This document shows, in pieces, positions 1-9,559 of a DNA stretch of 64,000 nucleotides. This DNA is from Gemmatimonas phototrophica (GTDB lineage Bacteria > Gemmatimonadota > Gemmatimonadetes > Gemmatimonadales > Gemmatimonadaceae), in NCBI GenBank assembly GCA_945869195.1, contig CAMBNV010000006.1:62001-126000 (forward strand). The letters are read 5' to 3'. The position numbers were made by a program, and so were the translations under genes. The notes beneath the pieces were generated by a model. The model ran no database searches. It was not told the origin of the DNA and saw nothing but the letters and a program-made list of their open reading frames with translations. Every line of letters begins with the position of its first letter. Position 1 is the first letter of the stretch.

Positions 1-1019
1 ACGTCCTGCACCAGTGGCAGGAGATCCACCGGCTCCCGATCGATGTCGAAGCGTCCCTCGTCAGCGCGCGCGAGTGTCAACAACGAGTCCACGAGGTTGG
101 CCATCCGCGATGTCTCGGCGAGCGCCTCCTCGAGGGCAGGCAGTTGATCGCCGGAGGCGTGTGACGACGCCATGGCGCGCTCGATGTCAACGCGGAGCAC
201 CGTCAGCGGCGTCTTGAGCTCGTGGCTCGCGTCGGCCGTGAAACGCCGCAGGGCGCCAAACGACCCCTCGAGCCGGGCGATCATCGCGTTGATCTTTTCA
301 GCCAGCCGATCGAGCTCGTTCTCTTGGCTCTCCACGGGAAGGCGCCGGTGCAGCGAGCGCCCGTCCTCGATCGCCTCGAGATCAGAGATGAGGTGGTCGA
401 CCGGTTCGAGGTTCGCTCCCGCGAGCACCCAGGCCGCCACGATTGAGAGCAGGAAGATGAGCGGAAAAGCGAAGAGAATCGGCGGAAAGATCTCGAGCTT
501 TGTGATGTCCAGCTCGGCCGCTGACTCGGCCGACAGTACGCGCAGGCCGCTACCGCGGCTCCCGGACTGTTCAAACCGCACCCGCGCCATCAGCCGCACC
601 GTGTCGAGCGAGACAAACCCCGCGGACTGCGCGGGAGAGAACACGCGGACTACGGCGCGCGCCAGCTTGTCCTGGTCGGCCTGCACAAGCAGCGCGACCT
701 CCGGGCTCGAGTAGAGGAGCCTTGACGAGTCGGCGACGATCACGTACCCGGGGAGCGCGCCAAGCCGGCTCACAATACTCGCCGAGAGCGGGGGCGGGGC
801 CATTCGTGACTGCTCAGCGACGATCACCCGGTCGTAAAGTCCTGTGCCCGCCTGCTCGATGATCCGCGCGCCAAGCCTCGCGACGCTGTCCACGCGGCGT
901 TGCAGCGCACCCTCCGCCGCCGTGCGGCTGGCCGAGAGCATGACGCCAGCGAAGACGAGCAGCGTCGCACCGAGCACGCAGGCATAGGCGACCGTCAGGC
1001 GAGCGCGGATCGTTTTCAC
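1..1019 (-). CDS. Sensor histidine kinase, partial (cut by left edge)
   Basis: Membrane-bound sensor kinase of a two-component system; about 339 N-terminal residues are in the window and the ATPase domain is lost beyond the left edge. The GTG start lies 9 bases after the stop of the response regulator, so the two are one operon. Visible in order: an N-terminal membrane helix (residues about 8-30), a periplasmic sensor region, a second helix (about 180-200), a HAMP-like linker, and the dimerisation/phosphoacceptor helix with the H-box ASHELKTPLTVL, phosphorylated His near residue 266. This architecture is that of the classical OmpR-partner (QseC/PhoR-like) kinases. The signal sensed cannot be told from sequence. 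The function is secure; the exact subfamily is not. Confidence 0.93.
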   Translation of the reverse strand, partial: MKTIRARLTVAYACVLGATLLVFAGVMLSASRTAAEGALQRRVDSVARLGARIIEQAGTGLYDRVIVAEQSRMAPPPLSASIVSRLGALPGYVIVADSSRLLYSSPEVALLVQADQDKLARAVVRVFSPAQSAGFVSLDTVRLMARVRFEQSGSRGSGLRVLSAESAAELDITKLEIFPPILFAFPLIFLLSIVAAWVLAGANLEPVDHLISDLEAIEDGRSLHRRLPVESQENELDRLAEKINAMIARLEGSFGALRRFTADASHELKTPLTVLRVDIERAMASSHASGDQLPALEEALAETSRMANLVDSLLTLARADEGRFDIDREPVDLLPLVQD

Positions 1020-1028
1020 GTCGGGTCC

Positions 1029-1697
1029 TCAGCCCTTGAGAAGATAGCCAACACCACGCACCGTCGTGATGAGTTTCTTCTCGTGTGGCGCGTCAAGCTT
1101 TTTGCGGAGGTGGTTGATCACCACATCCACGATATTCGTCCCCGGATCAAAGTGATATCCCCAGGCGTACTCGGTGATGAGCGTGCGCGAGAGCACACGC
1201 CCCGCGTGGCGCGCGAGATACTCGAGGACGAGGAACTCCTTGGGTGTGAGGACCACCGGCAGTCCCGCGCGCACGACGGTACGCGCTCCGAGATCGATGA
1301 CTAGATCGGCAACCGAAATCTGCGGCGACACCATGGCGCGGGGACGCCGCGCGAGTGCTTCCACACGCGCCAGCAATTCCTCAAACGCGAACGGTTTGGT
1401 GAGGTAATCATCGGCGCCGGCACGGAGCGTCTCGACCTTTTCATCGATGGCGTCCTGGGCCGTCAGCACGAGGACAGGCTTCTCGAATCCCCGAGCGCGC
1501 AGATTGCGGAGCACCTGCTGCCCGGAACGGCCGGGAAGCCGCAGGTCGAGCACGACGATGTCGTAGGGCTGTGATCGGGCCCGGGCCTCCCCCTCCGCAC
1601 CGTCGGCGACGAGGTCCACGGTCCACCGCTGCTCCTCGAGCCCGCGCTTGACGAACTGGCCGACCGTGGGGTCGTCCTCAATCACTAGGACTCTCAT
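1029..1697 (-). CDS. OmpR-family response regulator
   Basis: DNA-binding response regulator, partner of the kinase that follows it. The 222-residue length is typical of OmpR/PhoB proteins. The receiver domain (about 1-118) has the acidic pocket E7-D8-D9, the phosphoacceptor D51 in the VLDLRLPG context, the T79 switch residue and K101 in YLTKPF. A winged-helix domain (about 125-222) ends with the usual TVRGVGYLL motif. It is first in its operon. The target genes are unknown; no repeated site for it was recognised near its own start. Confidence 0.95.
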   Translation of the reverse strand: MRVLVIEDDPTVGQFVKRGLEEQRWTVDLVADGAEGEARARSQPYDIVVLDLRLPGRSGQQVLRNLRARGFEKPVLVLTAQDAIDEKVETLRAGADDYLTKPFAFEELLARVEALARRPRAMVSPQISVADLVIDLGARTVVRAGLPVVLTPKEFLVLEYLARHAGRVLSRTLITEYAWGYHFDPGTNIVDVVINHLRKKLDAPHEKKLITTVRGVGYLLKG

Positions 1698-1785
1698 CTA
1701 CTCGACGACCGGGAAGAGGAGGCGGCAGGGTGACAGAAATCCGATCAGGCGCACCGCGAACCCATGACCGATGCTGCGCCACGAC

Positions 1786-2247
1786 CTACAGCTTCGCGAT
1801 CTCGGCTAGGATCTCGGCATTCTCGCGCCGGGTGCCCGGGTTAACCTCGACGTAGCTCCAACGCACGACCCCGTGCTTGTCGATCAGGAAATAGGCGCGG
1901 TTCGAAAAGAAGCGGTCGGCGAGCAGCGTGCCGTAGCTGCGCGAGACGTCTCGCCGAAAATCGGAGGCGAGATCCACCGGCATCGCGTACTTCGCTTTGT
2001 ACTCCCTGAGCGACGGCACGGCGTCGACGCTAATCGGAATCACAGCGACATCCTGTGAGGTGAAGTCCGCGTAGTCCTCGGTGAAGGCGCACATCTCGGC
2101 CGTGCAGGTCGAGGTGAACGCGAGCGGGAAGAACGCCAGCAGCACGTGCTGCTTGTCGCGGAATGACGAGAGCGTGATCGGGCCGCCCGTACCGTCGAGC
2201 GTGAAATCAGGCGCTGCGCTGCCGACCGCTGGGACCGCGTGAGTCAT
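1786..2247 (-). CDS. Peroxiredoxin (AhpC/TSA family, AhpE/BCP-like)
   Basis: Thiol peroxidase expected to reduce hydrogen peroxide and organic peroxides in the cytoplasm. The 153 residues form one thioredoxin-fold domain. The active-site signature is PLAFTSTC, giving T45 and the peroxidatic C48; a second cysteine, C53, lies five residues later in the same helix, as in BCP/PrxQ-type enzymes that form an intramolecular disulfide. The conserved Arg of the active site is probably in the SDFRRDVS segment. There is no signal peptide. It is transcribed in the same direction as the two-component genes but 88 bases upstream of them, so its regulation is probably separate. Whether it works as a 1-Cys AhpE or 2-Cys enzyme is not decided by sequence. 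Confidence 0.9.
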   Translation of the reverse strand: MTHAVPAVGSAAPDFTLDGTGGPITLSSFRDKQHVLLAFFPLAFTSTCTAEMCAFTEDYADFTSQDVAVIPISVDAVPSLREYKAKYAMPVDLASDFRRDVSRSYGTLLADRFFSNRAYFLIDKHGVVRWSYVEVNPGTRRENAEILAEIAKL

Positions 2248-2283
2248 GACGAACCCTTCGAAAGGTAGGTGATTCTACGCACA

Positions 2284-2356
2284 TGGAGCGTATCGGGATC
2301 GAACCGATGACCCCCTGCTTGCAAAGCAGGTGCTCTCCCAGCTGAGCTAACGCCCC
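2284..2356 (-). tRNA. tRNA-Ala (anticodon UGC)
   Basis: Complete 73-base cloverleaf on the minus strand. The acceptor stem contains the G3-U70 wobble pair, the main alanine identity element. The anticodon loop reads TTTGCAA, giving UGC. D-loop and T-loop (GGTTCGATCC) are canonical. CCA is not encoded. Confidence 0.97.
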
Positions 2357-2368
2357 TTGAACGGACGG

Positions 2369-2374
2369 AATATA
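2369..2374 (-). promoter_or_regulatory. Candidate -10 box of the tRNA-Ala promoter
   Basis: TATATT on the minus strand, 12 bases before the tRNA 5' end, fits a -10 element with a leader of about 6 bases. No convincing -35 hexamer was seen. The remaining 145 bases up to the end of actF show no gene. Confidence 0.45.
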
Positions 2375-2519
2375 CCCGAGATTCACCCGGAACAGTGAGT
2401 CCCCAACGGGCCGTGCCATCCCCCCGGCTCTCATCCGCGCTCGTTGCCGTTGCAGCCGCCTGAGCGAGGGAAATGCGCCAGTCGGCGCGCCGCCCTCGGC
2501 AACTCGACACACGAGCGAG

Positions 2520-3863
2520 TTACTCGTGCGCCGGCAGCGGCTCCATCGTCTCGGCGTTCACGGGAATCTGCACTTCATCCCGGAACGGCGACGTCATCTT
2601 GAACACCTGTGCCTGGGGGAAGGCATCCATAAACTGCGAGTAGCTCCAGAGGAAAATGCCGAGAAAACCGAGAAAGATTCCGATTTCCCAGATACCGAGT
2701 GGCGCCTGAGCGACCCGGGTACCGTAGACCGACGGATAGACCTCAGTGTAGCGCGTAAGCCAGAGGCCGACGAACGAGCAGACCGCGAAGAAAATCATGC
2801 TCGGCGAGTAGAGCTTCGCCTTGACCGAGAGTAGTCCGAAAAATGGCAACACAAACGTCAGGATCGCTGCGAGCATCGTGGTCGTGGTCCAGGCGCCGGT
2901 GAGCCGCAAGGTGAAGAAGTGCGTCTCCTCCGCGAGATTGCCGTACCAGATGATCAGAAACTGCGAAAAGGTCAGGTAGCCCCAGAACACGGTGAACGCG
3001 AACGCCAGCTTGCCGATGTCGTGGTAATGCTTGTCGGTCACGAGTTCTGGCAGCTCGGGGAACTGCCCCTTCCACCACCGCAGGAGCACGGCCCACGTCA
3101 TGAGCGACAGGAGCCAACCGCCCATGAAGAACTGCCAGCCGTACATCGTGCTGAAGAAGTGGAAGTCAAGCGACATCGAATGGTCCCACGCGAGCATCGA
3201 CCAGCCGAAGCCGAACACGATCGCCATACCGACGGCAATCTTGCCCTGGAGCGAGTGCGTCGAGTGCAACTCGCGACGCTCTTCACCGAACGCACGGCGC
3301 ATCTTTGCGCGCAGACCGGCCGCCCACGAGGCGCCGTGCTCGGGCACGATTCCGACGTCAAGGCGCACCGAGGTCCAGACGTACCAGAGCTGAAGCGCCA
3401 TGAGTCCACCGAACACCACGACCGAGCGGGCCAAGAAGAAGCCGTGATTGAACCAGGTTTCTTTCTCTGGGATCAGCTCGCCGGTGCCGACGAGGTTCCA
3501 CCACGGATAGATGTGCGACTTCCCGCCGACGATGATCACGAGCAGACCGACCGCCGCGAACGGCAGGAACGCCACATAACCCTCAAGAAAACGGATCACG
3601 CCGCGGGACCAGCGCGCGGTCGTGATACGCTGCGTGGCGGAAAACATCACCGCAGCCGAGGCGATGGTCGTGAAGAAAAGCCAGTTGACCAGAAAAGAGT
3701 GCCAGGCGCGATCTTCACCAATCGCGACACCGATCACGAAGAGCAGCATCCCGGCAATGCCCATGGCGAGACCGCTCTGCTTGGCGATCGGAGGCATCGA
3801 TTTGGACTGCAGAACGCCGACGAACTGGTCGCGCGGCGGAGAGTAGTGGTGCTGGCCGCTCAT
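2520..3863 (-). CDS. actF: Alternative complex III subunit ActF (quinol:cytochrome c oxidoreductase)
   Basis: Large integral membrane subunit of alternative complex III, which oxidises quinol and passes electrons to a cytochrome c or directly to an oxidase. The 447 residues contain about ten hydrophobic helices with many aromatic residues (for example LAWDHSMSLDFHFFSTMYGW) and the FLIIWYGNLAEET motif characteristic of ActF. It is the distant partner of ActC and, in solved complexes, lacks a cofactor. The start overlaps the stop of actE by four bases (ATGA), so translation is coupled. It is last in the operon; no oxidase genes follow. Confidence 0.95.
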   Translation of the reverse strand: MSGQHHYSPPRDQFVGVLQSKSMPPIAKQSGLAMGIAGMLLFVIGVAIGEDRAWHSFLVNWLFFTTIASAAVMFSATQRITTARWSRGVIRFLEGYVAFLPFAAVGLLVIIVGGKSHIYPWWNLVGTGELIPEKETWFNHGFFLARSVVVFGGLMALQLWYVWTSVRLDVGIVPEHGASWAAGLRAKMRRAFGEERRELHSTHSLQGKIAVGMAIVFGFGWSMLAWDHSMSLDFHFFSTMYGWQFFMGGWLLSLMTWAVLLRWWKGQFPELPELVTDKHYHDIGKLAFAFTVFWGYLTFSQFLIIWYGNLAEETHFFTLRLTGAWTTTTMLAAILTFVLPFFGLLSVKAKLYSPSMIFFAVCSFVGLWLTRYTEVYPSVYGTRVAQAPLGIWEIGIFLGFLGIFLWSYSQFMDAFPQAQVFKMTSPFRDEVQIPVNAETMEPLPAHE

Positions 3864-4585
3864 TCGTGACCTCCAGTGTTCCCTGCCGGCTTACCGGTCT
3901 GGGCAGCCTTCTCGGCCTTGGGCGTGATGCCGGTCGTGGCCGGCTTCAGATACACGGAGGGGACCGTCGGGCCCACCGCCGAGACACCGGGCAACTTGTC
4001 ACCCGTCTGTCCGGGGAACCCCAGCGGACCAGTCGCGACCGGATAGCGGCCCTGCAGGCCGCGGACATAGTTGATCACGTCCCAGCGCATCGCCTCAGGA
4101 ATCCGGTTCTGAGGCGGCATAAGACCGCGGCCGTTTCGTAGCATCCCGAAGAGGTAGCCATCGGTACGCGCCTGCGTGGCCGCACCGTCGATCGCCGGGA
4201 CGAACGCCATGCCCGACACGACCGCAAGCGTTCCTTTTCCATCGCCGAGATCGCCATGGCAGACGGCGCAGTTGACCTGAAAGATCTTCCGCCCGTTCAC
4301 GAGCGAGCGCTCGTCTGCCGCCACCGGATTGGCGATGCCAGACATCGAGTCGACCGTCGCCGGCATCGGCGCGTACGAGACCTGCCACGAGGCCACGGTG
4401 ATGCCGTTTGTCGGCACGGAACCCTGTGGATTGCCGCGGAACGGCGTGGTGTCGCCGGCGACCGTGTCGGTGGAGAAGTACTGCCAGGTGCCCACGGACG
4501 GCTGCTGTTTCATGTCGGTCAGCCACTCTTCTTGCGTGCACGCCCCGAGCAGGAGTGGCACGGCCAGCGCGGCCAGTCGACGCAT
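3860..4585 (-). CDS. actE: Alternative complex III subunit ActE (monohaem cytochrome c lipoprotein)
   Basis: Monohaem c-type cytochrome of alternative complex III, exposed to the periplasm. The chosen ATG at 4585 gives 241 residues with a short lipoprotein signal (LLLGAC, lipidated Cys about residue 16); a longer reading frame upstream overlaps actD and lacks a signal. The haem site is CAVCH and the likely distal ligand is the Met in LMPPQNRI. The C-terminus is rich in Pro, Ala and Lys. It sits 4 bases after actD and overlaps actF, in the canonical act order. Confidence 0.93.
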   Translation of the reverse strand: MRRLAALAVPLLLGACTQEEWLTDMKQQPSVGTWQYFSTDTVAGDTTPFRGNPQGSVPTNGITVASWQVSYAPMPATVDSMSGIANPVAADERSLVNGRKIFQVNCAVCHGDLGDGKGTLAVVSGMAFVPAIDGAATQARTDGYLFGMLRNGRGLMPPQNRIPEAMRWDVINYVRGLQGRYPVATGPLGFPGQTGDKLPGVSAVGPTVPSVYLKPATTGITPKAEKAAQTGKPAGNTGGHE

Positions 4586-4589
4586 GTTG

Positions 4590-5093
4590 TTAGCGCTCAC
4601 CGCGCACCTCGACCGCACCATGGCGGCGCAGAATCGATTCGACCGCGGCGAGCTTCTCCGGCGCACACTCGCACCAGACGCCGAAATGGCTGGCACTGAA
4701 ACGCGCATCGTACCCGACGGTCGTCGTCAGCCGTGGGATCCCAGCCAAGTAGAACATGCCAAACACGGTAGAGAGCGCACCGACCATGACCATCACCTCA
4801 AACCCGAACACCGTGTAGGGAATCCAGGTCGAGATCGCCTTGCCGCCGACGACCAGCGGCCAGTATTCCGACCCCCAGATCGCGAGCCAGTAGCCGAAGA
4901 TGGCGCCAGAGAGCGCACCCACGAGCGTGAACTTCCGGACCGGCGACTGCGGCGGGTCGATCGCCTGTTCGAGTTCCGGCCGCGGAGTCGGGGAATAGGC
5001 GGTCACCTCTCCGAGCTGTTTTTGCTTCAACTCCTCGATCGCTTCCACGGTGCTGTCGAGCTCCGTGAAGACGCCCAGCATGCCACGCATCAT
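4590..5093 (-). CDS. actD: Alternative complex III subunit ActD (DUF3341)
   Basis: Small membrane subunit of alternative complex III. The 167 residues start with a cytoplasmic domain (MLGVFTELDSTVEAIEEL), followed by two transmembrane helices (about residues 55-80 and 95-120) and a C-terminal domain containing FGVWCECAPEK. Order and length match DUF3341/ActD proteins, whose role is structural. It begins one base after the actC stop and ends 4 bases before actE, which implies tight translational coupling. Confidence 0.92.
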   Translation of the reverse strand: MMRGMLGVFTELDSTVEAIEELKQKQLGEVTAYSPTPRPELEQAIDPPQSPVRKFTLVGALSGAIFGYWLAIWGSEYWPLVVGGKAISTWIPYTVFGFEVMVMVGALSTVFGMFYLAGIPRLTTTVGYDARFSASHFGVWCECAPEKLAAVESILRRHGAVEVRGER

Positions 5094-5094
5094 C

Positions 5095-6498
5095 TCAGTG
5101 CCCTCCGTGGTGGTGCGAGTCCGTCTGCTTCATCTTGGGCGGGATGATTTCCTTGATCTCAGCCAGCGCCATGATCGGTAGCTGCTTGATGAAGAGCAGG
5201 AACCACATGAAGAACCAGCCGAACGAGCCGATCAGAAGCCCGTAGTCAACCCAGGTCGGCACGTAGCTCGACCACTGCCAGGGCTCGACATCATGCGAGA
5301 GGGACGGCACGACGATCACGAAGCGCTCGAACCACATGCCGATATTGATGAAAATCGACAGGATGAAGAGCCAGGTCGGGTTGCGGCGCAACTTCTGCGA
5401 GAACAGCGAGAGGGGGAGGATCATGTTGCAGGTGAGCATGATCCATGCGGCCCACCACCACTGCCCGAAGACACGGTTCCAGAAGTAATCCTGCTCGTAC
5501 TGGACCCCGCCGTACCAGGCGATGAAAAACTCGGCCACGTAGGCGCAGCCCACCACGATGCTCGTGAAGAGCACCATTTTCGCCGAAGCATCGAGGTGAT
5601 TGAGGGTCACATAGTGGCGCAACCCGAACCAGCGACGCATCGGGATGATGATCGTCCAGACCATCGCGAAGCCGGAGAAGATGGCGCCGGCGACGAAGTA
5701 GGGCGGAAAGATCGTCGTGTGCCAGCCCGGCGCGATGCCCAGCGCGAAGTCAAACGACACGATCGAGTGGACCGAGAGCACGAGCGGCGTAGAGAACGCC
5801 GCGAGGAACAGGTAGGCGCGGGCGAAGTGGCGCCACTCGCGCTCGCTGTTGCGCCAGCCAAAGCTGAGTGCCGACAGGATATGCTTGCGCAACGGGTTCT
5901 TCTCCCGGTCACGGAGCACGGCGATGTCGGGAATCAGGCCAACGAAGAGGAACGTGGTGGAGATTGTGAGGTAGGTCGTGATCGCGAAGACGTCCCAGAC
6001 GAGCGGCGACTTGAAATTCGGCCAGAGCATGCGCCAGTTCGGATACGGGATCAACCAGAAGAACTTCCAGGGGCGACCGATGTGGATGATCGGAAAGAGG
6101 CCCGCCGTCATGACCGCGAACACCGTCATGGCCTCGGCGGCACGATAGATCGTCGTGCGAAATCCGGCACGGAACAGGTAGAGAACGGCCGAGATCAGCG
6201 TGCCGGCGTGCCCAATGCCGACCCAGAACACGAAGGTGATGATGTACACACCCCACATGACCGGTGGATTGTACCCGGCTACGCCGAGGCCTTCGTGGAT
6301 CTGGTACGACCAGGACAGGATGCCGAATGCAAGACAGGTCAGCGCGATCAGAAGACCGCCAAACCAGGCCTTGGTCGGCTGGAGGATCTGCAGGATCTCC
6401 CGGTCGACCTGGTCGTAGTCCTTGACCGCCGGGAGCTGAATGTCGGCCGACGCGATGTTCGGCCGGCGCGGCGCGTCGGGATGCGCGATCTGTGCCAT
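5095..6498 (-). CDS. actC: Alternative complex III subunit ActC (NrfD/PsrC family)
   Basis: Polytopic membrane subunit of the NrfD/PsrC family that is thought to bind and oxidise menaquinol. The 467 residues hold about ten helices; conserved polar segments include GIGHAGTLISAVLYLFR near residue 90 and SVHSIVSFDFALG in the middle, both typical of ActC. The cytoplasmic C-terminus is His-rich (HHHGGH). Start 13 bases after actB. Length is usual for the family. Confidence 0.95.
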   Translation of the reverse strand: MAQIAHPDAPRRPNIASADIQLPAVKDYDQVDREILQILQPTKAWFGGLLIALTCLAFGILSWSYQIHEGLGVAGYNPPVMWGVYIITFVFWVGIGHAGTLISAVLYLFRAGFRTTIYRAAEAMTVFAVMTAGLFPIIHIGRPWKFFWLIPYPNWRMLWPNFKSPLVWDVFAITTYLTISTTFLFVGLIPDIAVLRDREKNPLRKHILSALSFGWRNSEREWRHFARAYLFLAAFSTPLVLSVHSIVSFDFALGIAPGWHTTIFPPYFVAGAIFSGFAMVWTIIIPMRRWFGLRHYVTLNHLDASAKMVLFTSIVVGCAYVAEFFIAWYGGVQYEQDYFWNRVFGQWWWAAWIMLTCNMILPLSLFSQKLRRNPTWLFILSIFINIGMWFERFVIVVPSLSHDVEPWQWSSYVPTWVDYGLLIGSFGWFFMWFLLFIKQLPIMALAEIKEIIPPKMKQTDSHHHGGH

Positions 6499-6511
6499 GA
6501 TCCGCGTCCCC

Positions 6512-9500
6512 TTAGGCCGTCGCCGACGCAGACGGCGCCGGATGGTTGACCTTCTTCAAGTAGACCACCGCCGTGAAGGTGTTGAGCTCCTCAAACACGT
6601 GGTACGCCCGACGGTCCTTCGCCCACTGCGCGACCGACCAATTCTCGTCCGCCGCGTCACCGAAGATGATCGCGCGGGACGGACAGGCCTGCGCGCAGGC
6701 GGTGGTGAACTCGTCGACCTGGAGATCGCGCTGTTCGAGCGAGGCGCGATTCTCCGCCTCCTTGATGCGCTGCACACAGAAGGTGCACTTCTCCATGATG
6801 CCTTTGTTGCGCACCGTGACGTCCGGATTGAGCTGCCAGTGGAGTGGTTCCGGGAACGCGTATTGCGTGCGCGACGGGTCGCCGTAGCCGAACCAGTTGT
6901 AGTACCGAACCTTGTACGGGCAGTTGTTGGAGCAGTAGCGCGTTCCAACGCACCGGTTGTAGACCTGCACGTTGAGGCCATTTGGCGCGTGGTAGGTCGC
7001 GTACACCGGGCAGACGGGCTCGCAGGGAGCATTGCCGCAGTGCTGGCACATCATCGGGATGAAGCGCGTTTCGAAGTCCGGCTGTTCGGGATCGAACTTC
7101 ACGTCCTTCGGTTCACGGTCAAGTTCCCAGTAGCGCTCGAGGCGGATCCAAGCCATCTCGCGCGAGCGCGTGATGTTGGCGCCAAATCCCGTGCGGTCGG
7201 GAAGAATCTGCGCGCCCTGCCACGAGGCCCCAACGGTTGGGATGTTGTTCTCTGCGTAGCAGGCGGTGACGCAGGCTGAGCAGCCCGTGCACTTCGCCAG
7301 GTCGATGGTCATCGCCCAACGGCGACGCGCCGCACCCGACCAATGGTCGGGGGCGTACTGACCCTTATCCTTGCTCCCGGGAACCCCGAGATCGCCCTGC
7401 GCATCGTTCGCGGTCGGTGAGCGGAGTCCCGGGAGGAACTCGGTGCTCGCCTGTCCATCGAACAGATGCGGATGCTCTTGCACGCCGGCGAGCAGCGCCG
7501 GCAGCGCGATCGCCTGCGCGATGCCGCGTCCGTGCTGCCGGCCAGAGCCCTCGATCGTGACGATGCGCTGGTTGCCGCTCGCCTTGACGACCGTGGCCTT
7601 GGTGCTGCCGAGCGCCGCAGCGCCGGAGCGCGCGTCCTCGCCGCCCGCGTAGAGCGTCCAGGCATTCTCCCCCGCGACCGCATAGCGGCCGGCGGCGGTG
7701 TGACCGCGGCCGACTTGCACGGCGAGCGTATCAGGGCGGATGCCGATGTACACAAAGGCTGGCGCGGTGAGCGCGCCGGCCGCCGACGTCACGGTCACGA
7801 GATCGCCGTCGATAACGCCGATGGCCAGCGCCGTTTCGGCGTGCATCTCGACGACGGTCTGCCAGACGATCTTCGTGACCGGATCTGGTAGCTCCTGCAA
7901 CCAGGGCTTGTTCGCGCCACGCCCATCCCCGAGCGTCGGCGACGGATACGTGATCAGGTGATAGGCACCAACCTGCTCAGTCGCCGTGGCGGGACGCGGC
8001 GGCGCAGAGGGCGGCGTGCGTGTGGCCGCGCTCCCCGACATCATCGCGGAGGGAAGCGCGTTCTTGAGCGCGGCATTTCCGCCGACGCGGCTCGCGATCC
8101 AGCCCCGGTAGTCGCTGACAGGGTAGCGCGACGCCATCGTCTGGTCACCCTTCGCGATGGCGAGGAGCACGTCTCCCGTGGACCGCGAGTCGAACACCGG
8201 GTCCATGGTGGGCTGCTGGAGCGAGAGCAGGCCCCGCGTCGGCTCCGCGTCGCCCCAGCTCTCGAGGGCATGGTGGTCGGGGAGCACGAGGTCGCAGAGC
8301 GACGTCGTATCGTCGGGCACGCTCGAGAACGAGACTTTGAACGGCACCTTCGAGAGTGCGGCCGCGAAGCCGACCGACGGGGCCGTAGTGTAGGCAGGAT
8401 TCGCGTGGCGCACGATCAGCATCGGCACGTCGCCGGCGTTCATGCGTGCGGCGAGCAGGCGCATCTCGGCGTGGCCGGCCACGCCCTCGAACGCGAGATA
8501 GCCCTCGGACGGGAGGATGGTCGTCCCGACGTTTCCGCGCTGTTTGTTGAGCTCCGCGACCGCGGACGCGAGCTCACTGGCATCGGCGCCGAAGCCACCC
8601 GAGAGGATCGCACTGGCGGTCGCGCCGCGAACCTCAGCGGCGAGACCCTCAATGAGTTTCTGACCGACACCCGCCGCTTTGGCCGCCGCGGCGACCGAGC
8701 CACGCCCGAGCAACGCGTTCACGACCGCGAGTTCGGTACCCGGTCGTGCCGGGATCCACTGGTCGGCGTTGAGACCGGTGAGCGAGCGGCGCGCGCCAAC
8801 GTAGATGAAGCGCGGCGCGCCCTCGACCTTTCCACGTGCAGCGGCGAAGGCGAGCTGTTGCGGGACCGGAAGACCCCAGCCATCGAGGAAGTCGGCACTG
8901 AAGGAGACGATCAGCGATGCGGCACCAAAATCAATCTTGGGCCACGAGACGCCATACGCCGCTCTGTTCGCCAGTGCGACCGCAGCCGGAGCCTCGGCGT
9001 CATAGCTGTGGTGCGGCGCGATACCGAAGCCACCGAGGACCTCGTCGAGAAACGCCGGGAACGAACCCTGCTCGTGCTGATTGATCACCGCGACATTGGC
9101 GCCGAGGCCGCGGCTCTTCACCTCGCCGAGCTTGGTCGCCAGGGTCTGCATCGCGTCGGACCAGGTCGTCGCGACGAGGACCCCGCCCACGCGCTTCATT
9201 GGGCTCCGATAACGATCGGGATTGTAGAGCCCCTGCAGTCCCGCCTGACCACGGGCGCAGAGCGCGCCCTGATTGACCGGGTGCTCGGGATTGCCCTCGG
9301 CCTTGATCGCCCGTCCGTCGCGGACTTCGACAATCAGTCCGCAGCCCGCCGCGCATTCGCGGCAGGTGGTGGCGTAGTAGTTGGAAACCCCAGGCGTTGT
9401 CTGATCCGGCGAGACGAGATACGGGATGAGCTTCTCGACATCACCGGAGGAACAGCCGACCGCAGTCGCGGCGGCGCCGGTGACGGACAGGACCTTGAGG

Positions 9501-9550
9501 AAGTCGCGGCGCTTGACGCCGGACGACTGATTCTTGGTATCAGGGGTCAT
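6512..9550 (-). CDS. actB: Alternative complex III subunit ActB (molybdopterin-like plus Fe-S protein)
   Basis: Periplasmic iron-sulfur subunit that carries electrons from ActC towards the cytochrome subunits. The N-terminus has a Tat motif (KRRDFLK) followed by a lipobox-like TAVGCSS, so export is by Tat with probable lipid anchoring. Residues about 60-700 are a molybdopterin-oxidoreductase fold, generally without molybdenum in this family, and retain a C-x2-C-x3-C-x27-C motif. Residues about 740-1000 are a PsrB-like ferredoxin domain with four cluster sites, including CTGCSACVTAC, CQHCGNAPCEPVC and CTFCVQR. The 1012 residues agree with fused ActB proteins. It lies 9 bases after actA. Confidence 0.95.
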   Translation of the reverse strand: MTPDTKNQSSGVKRRDFLKVLSVTGAAATAVGCSSGDVEKLIPYLVSPDQTTPGVSNYYATTCRECAAGCGLIVEVRDGRAIKAEGNPEHPVNQGALCARGQAGLQGLYNPDRYRSPMKRVGGVLVATTWSDAMQTLATKLGEVKSRGLGANVAVINQHEQGSFPAFLDEVLGGFGIAPHHSYDAEAPAAVALANRAAYGVSWPKIDFGAASLIVSFSADFLDGWGLPVPQQLAFAAARGKVEGAPRFIYVGARRSLTGLNADQWIPARPGTELAVVNALLGRGSVAAAAKAAGVGQKLIEGLAAEVRGATASAILSGGFGADASELASAVAELNKQRGNVGTTILPSEGYLAFEGVAGHAEMRLLAARMNAGDVPMLIVRHANPAYTTAPSVGFAAALSKVPFKVSFSSVPDDTTSLCDLVLPDHHALESWGDAEPTRGLLSLQQPTMDPVFDSRSTGDVLLAIAKGDQTMASRYPVSDYRGWIASRVGGNAALKNALPSAMMSGSAATRTPPSAPPRPATATEQVGAYHLITYPSPTLGDGRGANKPWLQELPDPVTKIVWQTVVEMHAETALAIGVIDGDLVTVTSAAGALTAPAFVYIGIRPDTLAVQVGRGHTAAGRYAVAGENAWTLYAGGEDARSGAAALGSTKATVVKASGNQRIVTIEGSGRQHGRGIAQAIALPALLAGVQEHPHLFDGQASTEFLPGLRSPTANDAQGDLGVPGSKDKGQYAPDHWSGAARRRWAMTIDLAKCTGCSACVTACYAENNIPTVGASWQGAQILPDRTGFGANITRSREMAWIRLERYWELDREPKDVKFDPEQPDFETRFIPMMCQHCGNAPCEPVCPVYATYHAPNGLNVQVYNRCVGTRYCSNNCPYKVRYYNWFGYGDPSRTQYAFPEPLHWQLNPDVTVRNKGIMEKCTFCVQRIKEAENRASLEQRDLQVDEFTTACAQACPSRAIIFGDAADENWSVAQWAKDRRAYHVFEELNTFTAVVYLKKVNHPAPSASATA

Positions 9551-9559
9551 CAGGCGATC

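Noticed and set aside
5293-6549. 418-codon plus-strand ORF
   Set aside because: Antisense shadow of actC, extremely charged and without motifs.
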